A DNA stretch of 64,000 bases from Jacaranda mimosifolia. Taxonomy: Eukaryota > Streptophyta > Magnoliopsida > Lamiales > Bignoniaceae. The stretch lies in assembly GCA_018894105.1 (NCBI GenBank), contig CM032133.1:20474501-20538500 (forward strand). The letters are read 5' to 3'. Below, in pieces: positions 12,601 through 23,817 of this stretch (position 1 is the first letter of the stretch; each line of letters begins with the position of its first letter). The notes beneath the pieces are model-generated. The model was not told the origin of the DNA and did no database searches. It worked only from the letters and a program-made list of their open reading frames with translations. A program made the translations under genes and the position numbers.

Positions 12601-13138
12601 TATTATTTTCTTTTCCCTCACTAAGCCCTTTGGACTTATCCTCGTTATTTTGATTCTCTCAGATATGGATTAAGTGAAGAAATTGGATTGTAGGCAGGGC
12701 ATGAATATTTTGTAACAGATCAAGTGTTGACTGTATATATGGAAATTATCTAGTTGCTAAGCGTGGACTAAAGACGATGTGATATACATCATGTTGATAT
12801 GGTCGATTTAAGGAGTGTAAATATTTTGTTATATAATAATGTGAATCATGGCATTTTCTTAGTAGGTTGATGAGTCTGTTACGATTGAAATTTCGGTGCT
12901 TCTGATAAGTTGGATTTGAGATTTTGTAGCATTATTTGGCATATGTATTGTATGTTACAGGATTGTCTAAAGTTTGAATTTATTATCTTATGATAGGTTC
13001 CTTTAATTTGGAATCTGCTTTTATTTCTAATAAGCTTGAAATATTTGATTATAGACTATTGATTGATTTGTAGGTTCAATTCAAGATTGAACTAAATGGT
13101 GCCTCAGCTTAGGTGTTGTCCTCAGTAGGGGCATTACA
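9658..13138 (+). mobile_element. Solo LTR, about 3.5 kb, probable Gypsy family (copy B)
   Basis: It starts tgtaacacccc and ends ggggcattaca. It is flanked by a perfect 5-bp duplication cgtca (9653-9657 and 13139-13143), and removing it plus one duplicate rejoins Copia-1 gag. It is the same family as 38-2972. A TATA-like stretch tttatatatatagag at about 10005-10019 could be its promoter. The open frame at 11740-12204 runs through a tandem repeat and resembles no known protein, so it is not called as a gene. Confidence 0.9.
11721..11910 (+). repeat. Triplicated unit of about 63 bp inside solo LTR B
   Basis: Three head-to-tail units begin gagcaaa at 11721, 11785 and 11848. Each carries an actagttgaca-like run (attagttgaca in the second) and a gcatgtccagtggg-like run. 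Copy A has no such triplication at the matching place, so the expansion arose in this copy or its source. Confidence 0.85.
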
Positions 13139-13143
13139 CGTCA

Positions 13144-13300
13144 TGTTTGAGTTTTTTGGGATGAGGGGCCCATCAATGAAAACACTCTAGAGATCGTAGT
13201 CTAAGGCAATAAAGAATTTTTGAATTTTGTTTTTCCATGTGGAATAGTTTATCCCGTCGAACAGAGGAGAATGGGTATAGGGTTGTCTTTCCGCATAGAT
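13144..13300 (-). pseudogene. gag: Copia-1 gag, N-terminal part
   Basis: On the minus strand the frame reads PLFDGINYSTWKNKIQKFFI, the typical start of Copia gag (UBN2/DUF4219 type). An in-frame TAG lies where a Trp is usual, and MGPLI-like residues follow. It continues into 9657-9395 once the solo LTR insertion is removed. Confidence 0.75.
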
Positions 13301-13336
13301 GTCAAAGATGGAAACAACCATACTGAGGGGAAACCT

Positions 13337-13350
13337 GGCTCAGATTCCAA
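13337..13350 (-). other. Primer-binding site of Copia-1
   Basis: The minus strand reads TTGGAATCTGAGCC next to the 5' LTR. This is two changes from the common plant Copia site TTGGTATCAGAGCC, complementary to the initiator Met-tRNA 3' end. Confidence 0.75.
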
Positions 13351-13351
13351 T

Positions 13352-13912
13352 TGAAAGTTTGTGGAGTTTGATGAAAATTATAGAAAGTCTTATATAAAGG
13401 CTATAAGCTGGAATATTAAGACAGTCGAAAGACTATAAGAGAGGATAATAAGACACAGTGAATTTTAGTGGTTTGGCAAACCTAGTCTACTAACTAAGTG
13501 ATAACACTTAGGATTTTTAACATGCAATATTATTAGAAGAAAAGCATATACAAGATACAAAGTACCAAAAGGTTGGAACTTGTACTGCTTCCCACTTAAC
13601 TGAATACAAGCTACTCAAGGCTAATCAAGTATATTGTGAGACACCTTCTTAATACTTAGTGTAATTCTCACTTAAATAGGCGCTGGTAGAGCTTTCCTTT
13701 CATAGCCGAGCTTGTAATATGTCATTTTCCTTTTCTGTCTTTCTAGCCACCTTTCCTTCTTTGATTCTAACAGTCACTTGCCATAGTTTTTTTGCACAAT
13801 CATTGATATGTACAAGGTAGCAAATCTAAATGGTAACTTGCCATATGTAGAAAAATAAAGTACAAGATAGTTGATTGGTCATGATCAAAAAACTTTTGGA
13901 AGAGATTTAACA
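13352..13912 (-). repeat. 5' LTR of Copia-1, 561 bp
   Basis: It is bounded by the primer site at its low end and by ttaaca at 13912; on the minus strand it starts TGTTAAATCTCTTCC. It matches the split copy at 1-37 plus 2973-3230. The element's target duplication cannot be checked because its other end is outside the window; the flank here is tttcc. Confidence 0.8.
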
Positions 13913-16716
13913 TTTCCCATTATGTTTTCAAGGAAATCACTTTGCCACCAAATTATTTCATTATTTCTAATTATGTTGCTAAAAAAATAATCTACATTTT
14001 TTGGCGCTCACTTTTTTTCTGATGGAGTTTTATCCCACATCAACAATTATGCTTTCCATAATAGTCCACTTTACTTAGGTATAGTACACTTATTTGATTC
14101 ATTTACATTTATTAGTATTGTAAAACCTGACTGTATTCATCTTCCTCCTAGCATTATTATGGCTGCAACTCTAAATGTTATTGTTGCAATTGCTATTTAT
14201 TTTTTACATTTATAAAATAATTTTTTTTTTAGTTTCGGTGGTCCATCTATAAAATTATGCCACCTTTGTTTTTTTCCTATACAATCCAAGATTATTATAA
14301 AAGTACTAAATTGCACAAGATTCAACTTTACCCAAGCTTCATGGTCTTCCAAAAGCATTTCTACTAACATCTTATTTTGTATCCCTCTTTATAAACAACC
14401 ACAAACATTATTAGTACCAGTTGGTGTGCTTGAAAGATCAGCTGAACATATACTTTTCCCCCATTCTTCTTAAGAAATGTCTAAACTTTGCAAATTTTTT
14501 GCGAATTCTAAATGTTTTCTAAAATATTCAAACATTGCTTTAAAGTATGTATCCCAAAGATTTTTCACATCTGTTAGGGCTTAAGACCCATATAACTACA
14601 TAAAATCTTTGCATTCATGTTGCTTTTGAAAACTAATGGGTTCATCTTGACATTCATGAATACTCTAATAAGATTTTAGTAATCTGTTTTTAGTGTTGCT
14701 TCTCAGAAACTTGAGCGTCATATTTTATTTACTATTAGCAACTCTAAAACGGCTATTGGGCCTCCAACATAGTTCAAGAACAATCTTAGGTAATTTCTTT
14801 CTCCTTCCATAGGATTTTCATTGTGCATATGATCTATCACATCTCTTTTCTTCCTTTCATTCTAACATCTGAGTTGTTTCTCCTAAACATTTCTAGAAAC
14901 TCTATAGATATTTTCCTTTTTTTTTGTCACTTATAGCATACAAATAAATGTCCGGTGAGCATTGTTTTAGAGATATAGTCCTATTTTAGAATGTTTTATA
15001 AATTTCAATTTGCACAATAAGTGACAAATTGTTGATTGGGATATGGTTGTAGATTAATAACTGCAATATATTTCATTCAAATTGAACTAAAAAATTCTCC
15101 ACATTGCTTTTGGAGTAGAGACCCTCCAAGTTCATTTCCTTCATCAATTTGGATAATAGTAATGGTGACTCTATCTAACCTATTGTAGATATATAAAATG
15201 CTATTTCTACTGTTGTCATTGCAAAATATATTTTCATGACCATATAACAATTGTATTTAGACAAGGTACTACCAACTGGTTATTGAGTTCTATAATACAA
15301 ACTTAAACTATTATTCGATCTCTTTCTATAAACTAAATATACATCTTTTCCTTGAATTGAGCTTTCACAATATGAGGTGGATAATGATATTTTCATTCTT
15401 TAGTAACCATACAAAAATTATTCTTAATTGTAACTTCACATGATCTATGCATCATTTGTTTAAGAACTAAGTCATAGAGTAGAAGATGTCTTCTAGAGTT
15501 GGAAATTTTTACACACAAACATATCACAGTAACCTAGACTTATAATTTTATACTCAAACTCTGGAATTATCAATGTATTAGCATATGGCTATCCTCTTTT
15601 TTAAAATTTAATTACCTAGACATATGGAACATTTTTTAAATATTTGCAGCATAAATAACTGATCTTTCAAATGTTGTACTTTTGCTCAAATCGATCTTGA
15701 GCTCTTTGACCATTATACAAACTTTCTTATGTAGCTTTTCATTTCTGATTGCAAGTCATTATAACAAATATATATGTATATAGATAGTTTTCCAAACATT
15801 TGGACCAATGTTTATGCATTGATATATATATATATGATGCATATCTCTCGAACTCCCAATAATAGATGTTGAAGAACAACTATTTTCCAACTTCACTATC
15901 CTTTGTATCTCCTTTTAGGATATTATTCATCATTCCTTGGTGTAACTCAAATCTGAAATTTGTTTGGTTATGATGGTAGTAATTCAATCTTGTGATCTCC
16001 AATTTTATATGAATATATGCTAAAATACCAACTATAATTGTATAGTTATCAATGTTAACATAATTTTTTCCCAAAGAAATTGCAATAGAATCAATAGTAG
16101 AAGTTTGTTCATTCTCCATATAAACAATTTATAATTTGAAAATATAAAAAATTCCACATGAAAATTTTTAAAATTTTGATAATAAAGAAGAGAAAAATAT
16201 ATTATTCACATAGGTTTAAAACTTCAAAATTTAATTTCGTAAGTGCTTCACGGACACATTTGTTGCATTGACTAAATTTTGTGTATTACTAACAAAACAA
16301 AATCAAATATCTCTTTCCAGAGTTAAGAGTAATATGGAATGAATAAACTATAAAATAAAATATAAACTTGTTTATTGTTCTCAACAATGGTTGCACTATT
16401 TGTAAAGCTCACCTGGGTAGACTCATTTTTCTAGATTGCATCATTGGATGTTTTGGTATCCTTTTTTAATTTTTAAGCATCATGTTGTAGCACATTTGGA
16501 GAAAAGAAGTGGATATTATAGTAAGTCCTAACATCCATAAAAAGATGTCAATTTATGTTTTGACCTTAATGTGCATGATAACAATATCATGTTTAATAGA
16601 TATAGTATGATTATTTCCTTGGACCTAAATTGTTGTAACTTCATAAGCACTTGGAGAATTATAATTATATTGGTCAAATTTCACATCTTTTGAGATATGA
16701 AGCTGAATAATATCTC
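13913..16716. other. Unrecognised AT-rich sequence
   Basis: About 2.8 kb lies between Copia-1 and the MULE. No frame is open for long; the best is 79 codons at 15880-16119 minus, with no recognised motif. The base composition, with many short coding-like runs on the minus strand broken by stops, suggests an eroded element or gene, but no domain was identified. An (at)n tract is at about 15825-15835. Confidence 0.4.
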
Positions 16717-17705
16717 CATAAGTTTGGGTGAATAGCGATTTACCCCCTAGGTTATATGAAATGAGCAATTTACCCCTTTGTGAAAGAAAAAGGGGTGAAA
16801 TGCCCCCTTATGTTTATAAACTTTGGATCACTGCCTCCTCCCGTCTACTTCTGTCTAATTTTGAGATAGGTAGACAAAAATGCACTTAGATAAATAAAAG
16901 CCCCTCCTCTTTCCAATTCGCAACTCAAATTTCCCAATTTGCAAAACTTAAATTTGAAAACGATTCTGTGAAACCTAGTTCTTCGACAGGTTCGAAGTTT
17001 TCTACAATCCTCAGAGCATAAGTTAAAATACAAGTGAGAAAAGGAATTCTCAATCATCAAAGGAGGGATTTACAAAGCTTCTGAATGAAAGAGAGACTGA
17101 GGTGGGTGACGATTTTGGATGGAGAGGGACAGTAGTCAAATAAGCTTTATATGGGAAAGTTGGACAAGGTTTGTGTTTGGAACACCTAAAACTATGGATA
17201 ATGTGTTGACTTAATATTTATTTACCTTTTATTGAAGTGACGACTGAGTGTATGGTATGGTTGTAAATATATCTAGCAAGTGTCCATGAGATTCTTCTTA
17301 GGTTTGGATAAAAGATTCACTTTTATCCACCTTTTTCATCCATGTGGTGTGTATATAGGGGGTGTGTAGGGTATATGTCTGATAGTAATATTTTTTGGTG
17401 GGAGGTTGGTGGTCCCTCATGAGAGCAAAGAATTAATACCCCACATTTTGGGACAAAAAAGTGAACAATATTTAGGGCCCTTTTTTTAATTTTTTTTGGG
17501 TGATTTTTTTCCTTATGAGATGAAATTTTGCTGACTTTATTTTTTTTTTCTTTTCCATGAATTAGTTGCTGATGTGTTTGCTTATGTAGTTGTTAGTGAA
17601 TTTTATGCTTAATTCTTTATGAGTTATTTGCTGATTATTTGTTGATGTATTAGGTGAAGTATTATGTTAATTACTGCTGAGTTATTTTCTGTAAATATAG
17701 ATCCA

Positions 17706-20700
17706 ATGTTGCATGAGGTCCACATGGGGGAGAGGGAGTTTGTGTACATGGAGAGCAAAGTCGAATACAAGAGATGTGAGAAGCATGTAATTAGCAGAGT
17801 TGACTTGGATTTCATTAGGATAGAAGGATTATGTGGTATGCTTGCAAGCATCACTGGAAATGAGAGTTGTAGTTGCCTCTTCTACTACTGTGTGCCTAGT
17901 CTTCAACTACACATAGGACTAAGGAATATTAGTTTGAATGCAACCATGGAAACTGCAGAAATAGTTTCATATTATAAATGTGTAAACATACCTGTTGTGA
18001 TCTATGTAGAGAATGTGCCCCCTCCAATAGACACTCCAGGATTTGTGGCACCTGATGAGGGCATGATAGTTCCATATGTATCAACAAAAGAACCTACATA
18101 TGAACCGGTAGATGAGGAGGTAGAGAATGAACAAGCACATGAGATTGTATAAGAACATGAGCATGCAACAAAAGTGCAAGTAACTAAGGTAGAGGAAGTA
18201 CATGAGTCTATAGAAACTAATGAGCATAGAGCACAAGAGCCAGCAGATGATCGTAGAGCACAAGAGGCAGCAACTGAGGCATGCAATGAAGAATTTATGG
18301 TAGCTTCTGAGGTCTAGACACAACAAACACATGAGTGCACTAATGAGGCTATAGCAGAAGAGGCATCCTATGAGCCAGCAGTTGAGGTAGGCATTAGGCA
18401 AGAATGTGGGTCAGGTTATGGGGCAGTAAATGAAGGATTTAGGTCAGCATATGAGGTACAACAACAGCAAGCACATGATGTCACTAATGAGCATGTAGTA
18501 GAAGAGGCAATTTTTAGCTAGCAGTTGAGGCAGACATTGGGCAAGAATGTAGTTCAGTTTTCGGGGCAGTATATAAAGGAGTTGGGCAAGCATATGAGGT
18601 ACAGCAACAACAAGCACATGATTTCACTAATGAATATATAGCAGAAAAGGTAGCTTATGAGCTAGCAGTTGAGGCAAGCATTGGGCAAGAATGTGGTTCA
18701 ATTTCTGGGGCAGTGAATGAAGGAGTTGGGGCAGCTGTTGAGGTAGTAGTTGATCATTCACATGAGGTACTTTTAAACAACATGTATTTTTACTAAATAT
18801 TGTTTTACTCCCTTATAATTTATGTTTTAGTGTTTTACCCCCTTGTATTTTATGTTTTAGTGATTTACCCTCTTATATTACTTAAAATAGGGTAATGATG
18901 AAGCAAATGAGCCACCAACTATACAAGTTGAGCAACCATTAGTTGTGCAAGTTGAGGAATCAAATGGATATGTGGTTGAGGCAGCACTTAAGCATTGGAG
19001 GCAATCAACAAGAAAACAAGGCAAATAGCTTATGCGCCACCATGTGAGGAAACAGTTGAAAAGGAACTAGCAGTTGTTCATGTTGAGAATCCATCAACAC
19101 AAAAGGGAACACCATCATTAGCAGACTTGGGTTTAGAGGGGATAGAAGTAGACTTTAACTTCTTATGGCAAAATGATAATGTACAAGACAGTCAGCCAAC
19201 ATTTAATAAGGATGTCACACAGGGCTAAGGAAAAAGGCCAATGAGTGAAATTGGGCAAGATGATAATGTATCAACTGATGATGATTACATATAACCTAAT
19301 GAAGCAGGTGATGAGTCTGGTGAGAGTGATCATTCAAACACACCAAGTTGTGCTTTAGAAGATGTTGAAGGGTCTATTGATGATGACATATTAATAGAAA
19401 GAAGGCACAGCAAAAGAGACTTAATTGATAAGTTGAAAAGGATTCTGAGAGATGCAGATGATGATCAGACTAGAAAGAAGAAAGCTGCAGAGGTCTAGAA
19501 TGTGGGTGAAAAAGAATGGTATAGTGAGGCTAGAGATGAAGATGAATTGATTAGCTTGTCTGGTTCAAATGGGGATGCACCTAAGCATAATTCTTATAGA
19601 GAATGGGAGGATTTGAAGAACATCCAAATGATTGTAGGTACAATATTCCCAAGTGCTCAAGTCTTCAGAGAGGTACTCAGACACTACTGTATTAGGGAAG
19701 GATTTCAGTTGGAGTTCATGAAAAATGAGAATGCTTACTACAAGGTGTGCCCATGAACAATGCACATGGAGGATTCATGCTTCAACAATAATTGGGGACA
19801 AAGTCTTTCAAATAAAAACTATTAAAAGAGAGCATGTGTGCACAAGAATGTATGAAAACAAACTAGCTAAGTGTGGCTACTTAGCTAAGAGGTTGGAAAA
19901 CATGATTAGAGATAATCTACAGATTCTAATAGAGAAAATTGCAAGCTGTTATTAATAGAAAAATGGGGCTTCAAGTCAACAAATGGAAAACAATTGCTGC
20001 AAAGAAAAAGGCTTTGGCAAACATAACCCGGAAGGATAGGATGCAATATGGAAGGTTGTGGGATTATTGTGAAACTGTGAGGCACAAGAATCTTGGCTGC
20101 AAACTTATCCTTAGAAAGGTTGATGGAAGCGATCCCCTTGTGTTTGAGAGAATGTACTTCAGTTTTGATGCCATGAAGAAGGGATTTTTAGCTAGTTGTA
20201 GGCCTATTACAGGCCTTGATGGTTGCTTTTTGAAGATTGCTTTTGACGGACAGCTTCTTGTGGCTGTTGATAGAGATGGCAATAATAACTTATGGCATAT
20301 TGCCAAAGCATTAGTCTCTGTAGAGAAAAGAAAGACCTGGACTTGGTTTGTTCAAGAACTTTGGGATGATATTGGGGGTCTTGGGGAGTCCAAATAGGTG
20401 TTTATATCTAACAGACAGAAGGGTCTAATAGAGGCCGTAAAAGATTTGGTCCCTGAAAGTGGGCACAGGTTTTGCATCAAACATGTGTATGAAAATTTCA
20501 AGAAAAAATTCAAGGGACAAGAGCTTAAAGAACTATTCTAGAAGGCTGTCTCTACAGCAAACAAGATAGATTTTGAAGACTACATGAAGGATATTGAGAA
20601 AGCTAACCCTAAGTTGGATCAAAAGAAAGAAACTGTTGCTGAGTGGTTGAGAAACATCCCTCCCCATTACTGCAGTAGATCTCATTTTCAAACTTACGAT

Positions 20701-21959
20701 AAGTCTATTATTTTAGTGAATAATTTGTGTGTGTCTTTCAATAGTTACACTCTTGAGGCTAAAGATAAGCCAATCATCACGATGTTTGAATGGGTGAAAA
20801 CTAGACTTGTGACAAGAATCCAGTGCAAAATGGAGGGTATTGAAAAATATGCTATCTCAATTTGTCCTACCATCTTGAAAAAGATCAACAAGCAGCACAA
20901 ACTAGCTAAGAATTTGTGGATAAGATAGTGTGGAGGAGATGAATTTGAAGTGGGCAACTTTATTGATAAGTATGTTGTTGGCCTGGCTAATGACACTTGC
21001 ACATGTGGTATATTCCAATTGAATGGATACCCATGTTGTCATGCATATGCTGCAATTTTTGAGGAGCGAGGCAAGATTGAAGATCATGTTAATGCTTATT
21101 ACAGTATGGAGTTGTATAAAAAAGTTTATCAATTCAAGATCCATGGTGTTCCTAGCCAGAAGTATTACATCAAGACACCTTTTGAGCCATGAAAAAGAAA
21201 ATGGGAAGACCTAAAAGGTTGAAGAGGAGAGGACCACATGAGGTGCAGGGGAGCACTTCAATAAGAAAAGGTTTGACTCATACCTGCAAGAGATGCTTGC
21301 AAACAGGCCATAATAAAGTTAGTTGCTAGAATCTTATGCGTCCTAATTCTAAACTATATAAGGTATGTCATTATATACATGTTCAGTTTATTACTATTTT
21401 AATTTCTTTCCTTTGTTTTTAATGTTCTAATTCTATTTACCGGGGGACCTTCCAACAGAGATGAATAGTGAAGGTTAAAGTGCCCCTCCTGACAGTCAAG
21501 CTTCTCCAACTAATGTCCAGCCTTCTCCTATCTCTGTTCCTCAACCAAGAACAGCAAGGGTAATTAATTCTTATTTATTTTTCACATAGTATGAATTGTT
21601 AGTAATTTACTCACTTTTATATTTAAAAACTTTACAAACAGTCGACTTCTAGAGGTGGAGGAACATACCAAGACTTTAAGAATGAAGCATTTCTTGGTAG
21701 ACAACGTAGCAGAAAAAAGTCAAATAGATAAGGGTCATATTCAAGAGCAGCTAAATCAGGAGCAGCTCCAAGTGCATCAGCTCCAGCTCCTAGTGGATCA
21801 GGTCCCAGTGGGTCAAATCCAGCTGCTTCAGCTCCAACAAGTGCAACAATGGGTTCTAGATCCAAAGTTGGAAGTGTGCAAAGAAAAAGGAAAGCAGCTG
21901 CACCCGATGTATTGGAAGGCCTTAAGGCAAGGGCATTGCAAAGGAGAAAAAAGAATTAG
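17706..21959 (+). pseudogene. MuDR-type transposase relic
   Basis: Order of parts: a PB1-like N-terminal domain (17706-18010, starting MLHEVHMGEREFVYME); an acidic repeat region (18010-19500); a MuDR DNA-binding zinc domain (19600-19950, CAHEQCTW...HVC); the DDE transposase domain (20100-20900, with LDGCFLK and AVDRDGNNNLWHIAKALV); a SWIM zinc finger (about 20995-21055, CTCGIFQLNGYPCCHAY); a CCHC knuckle CKRCLQTGHNKVSC near 21285-21330; and a Ser/Ala/Pro-rich basic tail. Damage includes stops near 18150, 20395, 20540, 20926 and 21328, and frame shifts near 19750, 19935 and 21190. Likely introns are about 18767-18890, 21363-21458 and 21560-21641, all GT-AG. The intact protein would bind the terminal repeats and cut and paste the element in the nucleus. 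Confidence 0.88.
18313..18745 (+). repeat. Three tandem units of about 143 bp in the MULE acidic region
   Basis: The marker acatgakktcactaatga recurs at 18329, 18473 and 18616, a spacing of 144 then 143. Each unit also has ttgaggcagacattgggcaa-like and agttgggg-like runs. At 48 codons per unit it would encode Glu/Ala/Val-rich repeats. The one-base change in spacing shifts the frame between units. Confidence 0.85.
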
Positions 21960-22384
21960 GAGATGTAAAATTGTAATTTCTTGAATTCTTTTGAAGCTAA
22001 ATGTAGTATCAAAGCTGTAGTATTCTTCAACATTGATGCTTGCAGTATTCTGGAACATTTAGTATTGAAGTTGAATTTGTTGGATCTTTTTGGAAGGTTT
22101 TAGGGCAGTGGAACTCCTTGTGTATGAAGTTTACTTATGATGACTTTATGTTAGCAATGTTATTTTTGAGAATGCGTAAATGTTATTATAGTCATATTTC
22201 ATAGTTGTTTAGTTCCTTGGTTTTGCTTGGTTATAGATTGATTTTTATTAGTTTTGGATTGTTTTTTGGTTGGTTGTGGATTGCTTTTTGGCTGCCTTTG
22301 GATTGCTGATTGGTTGGTTGCCTTTGGGTTGTTTTTATGTTGGTTAGAAATTGCTTTCGTGCAGTGGACCTATTTTTGCAGTTT

Positions 22385-22515
22385 CCTACAAAAATATAAG
22401 CCTTTCACCACCTTCTGTTTTTTTAAAAGAACTGTTTAACCCCCTTCTATTTTTTAAAAGAAGTGTTTAACCCCCTTCTGTTATATAAAGTGAGGAATAC
22501 ACCCCCCTGGGTTGC
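22385..22515 (+). repeat. Subterminal-like 'tttaacccccttct' repeats downstream of the transposase
   Basis: The run ttcaccaccttctgttttttt is followed by two copies of gtttaacccccttctatttttt-like sequence and a cacccccctgggttg block. They resemble the element's own terminal repeats (ttaccccc...ttatg). Similar runs occur in the intron at 18800-18880. They may be transposase binding sites; this is inferred. Confidence 0.5.
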
Positions 22516-22663
22516 TGATTTTTTCAACAATGACCATTAGAGGCACAAGCAAATCAAGAAATTCTTACTTGAATGAAGAAATTCAAAGTTCCATATTAAT
22601 AGAAGCATAATATTATATTGAAAGTACATTAAACTTACTAGAAATACATTGAAAATAGATAAA

Positions 22664-23095
22664 CTACTTCATGAAGATGTTGAAAATTAACATTGTTAAC
22701 AAAACACCACATACAACCCAAGAAAAATTAACATAATTTTTAGGCATCTCAGACTCCATATGTGTAGACACCCTTGACATAACTTCATTAATATCAAGAA
22801 CATTGCTTTCTTACATTACTGCACTTGTGTCCACTGTTAATGGTGGGCTTATTGGAAGGCCAGTTGCTACCCACATAGCTTGTTGTGGATTACACCAACG
22901 AAAGAAGTTACATTGGTGCTTCGAACAAGAGTAGTACAACTTCCCCTTTGAAGGCTTCATCTCAGACTCCACCACTCGAATTTCGGCTCATATATTACAT
23001 CTCCATTCTGGAGTTTTCCCATGCCTCAAGTCAAGGGTGACTTGCTTCTATCCTTCTTTACTTTTATTCTTCACTCTTGAATTAGATGAGGACAT
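22664..23095 (-). pseudogene. GRF-type zinc finger / membrane protein relic of the MULE
   Basis: Read from ATG at 23095 down the minus strand, a 143-codon frame ends at TAG 22664-22666. It is interrupted by three in-frame stops: TAG at codon 16, TGA at about codon 36 and TAA in the second half. The N-terminus is basic and Ser/Asn-rich. The middle reads LYYSCSKHQCNFFRW, the second half of a GRF zinc finger (C...C-x-FF-x-W). The C-terminus is a hydrophobic helix (WVVCGVLLTMLIFNIFMK). This domain plan is common for a small protein in plant MULEs and for At4g04775-like proteins (recalled). It converges on the transposase. No frame shift is seen, so only nonsense changes inactivate it. Confidence 0.75.
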
Positions 23096-23430
23096 TCTGC
23101 AGATTTTTAGGGTTTGAAAGATATGAATAAAGAAGGAATGAAGAAGATGATGGAAATTTAAGGAATGAAATGGGAAAAGTGGAAAGAACCAAAAAAAATG
23201 GGAAAATATGATGGAGGGATAAAAATATAATTTTAGTTGATAAAATTCAGGAAAAACAATATCCTACTTGCACAACAGCGCGCATGAACATCACTTACAG
23301 CCTCAAGGTGGCGGGACAATTCATAAAAATAACACGAGTAGGTTTTTTACCCCTTTTTTTTTCACGAGAGGGTAAACCACCAAAATGCATTTTCCGAGGG
23401 GGCTAAAAATACATTTTCCCCCCTAAGTTT

Positions 23431-23817
23431 TATAAGTTTTCTCATAATTACTTTTTGATAAGTTTGATTTTTCTAGTATTGCATTCTATTATCAAGTTCA
23501 TTTTCAAGTTTGACAAAATAAAACTAAAAGTAACCTTGCCATTTTTGTTTGGAATTAACCTTAGACGATCATGATATACCATGTCTTGTGCTCGAAAGAT
23601 ACAAACTCCATTTATTGTAGATACAAGCTTTTATCTAATTGCAATTATAATAAAATTGCTAGAAGACAAACTGATGCGAAACCCAAACACACTCTGTTGA
23701 TTCCATACTTGTTCACAATGCTCAATTAGAAGTACAAGTCAATGATGAATTGGATATTTGTTCCAAGCAATGAAACATATATAGTTTGAACTTTTTCAAA
23801 CAATAAAATGATTTTTA
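23431..23817. other. Unassigned spacer between MULE and Copia-2
   Basis: About 390 bp of AT-rich sequence without an open frame or recognised motif. The first bases repeat the taagtttt run of the MULE target site. The outermost part of the Copia-2 3' LTR may be hidden here in decayed form. Confidence 0.4.

Larger units (their letters stand above)
1..13912 (-). mobile_element. Copia-1: Ty1/Copia LTR retrotransposon (Sirevirus-like), nested host of two solo LTRs
   Basis: The element lies on the minus strand. Its 5' LTR is at 13352-13912 and its 3' LTR at 1-3230, with the outer end of the 3' LTR beyond the window. Between them, in minus-strand order, are a Met-tRNA-type primer site, gag, protease, integrase, reverse transcriptase, RNase H, an extra ORF and a polypurine tract. 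The order PR-INT-RT-RH is diagnostic of Copia. A long gag with a coiled-coil tail after the zinc knuckle, plus an extra ORF after RNase H, is typical of the Sirevirus lineage; that placement is inferred. Every coding part carries stops or frame changes, and the matching LTR stretches 2973-3230 and 13655-13912 agree at about nine in ten positions by eye, so the element is old and immobile. Confidence 0.9.
16726..23421 (+). mobile_element. Mutator-like element (MULE) with MuDR-type transposase
   Basis: The left end begins gggtgaatagcgatttacccc. The right end, read on the minus strand, begins ggggaaaatgtatttttagc and continues into a matching block of about 80 bp (ccctttt...gtgaaa...gggg). The flanks cataagttt (16717-16725) and cctaagttt (23422-23430) agree at 8 of 9 bases, as expected for the 9-bp duplication of MULEs. 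Inside are a transposase relic on plus and a GRF zinc-finger relic on minus, converging toward 22.0-22.6 kb. All genes are broken, so it could move only with proteins supplied from elsewhere. Confidence 0.85.

Noticed and set aside
18002..18401. Two Cys/Ser-rich minus frames
   Set aside because: Antisense of the transposase acidic region; low complexity only.
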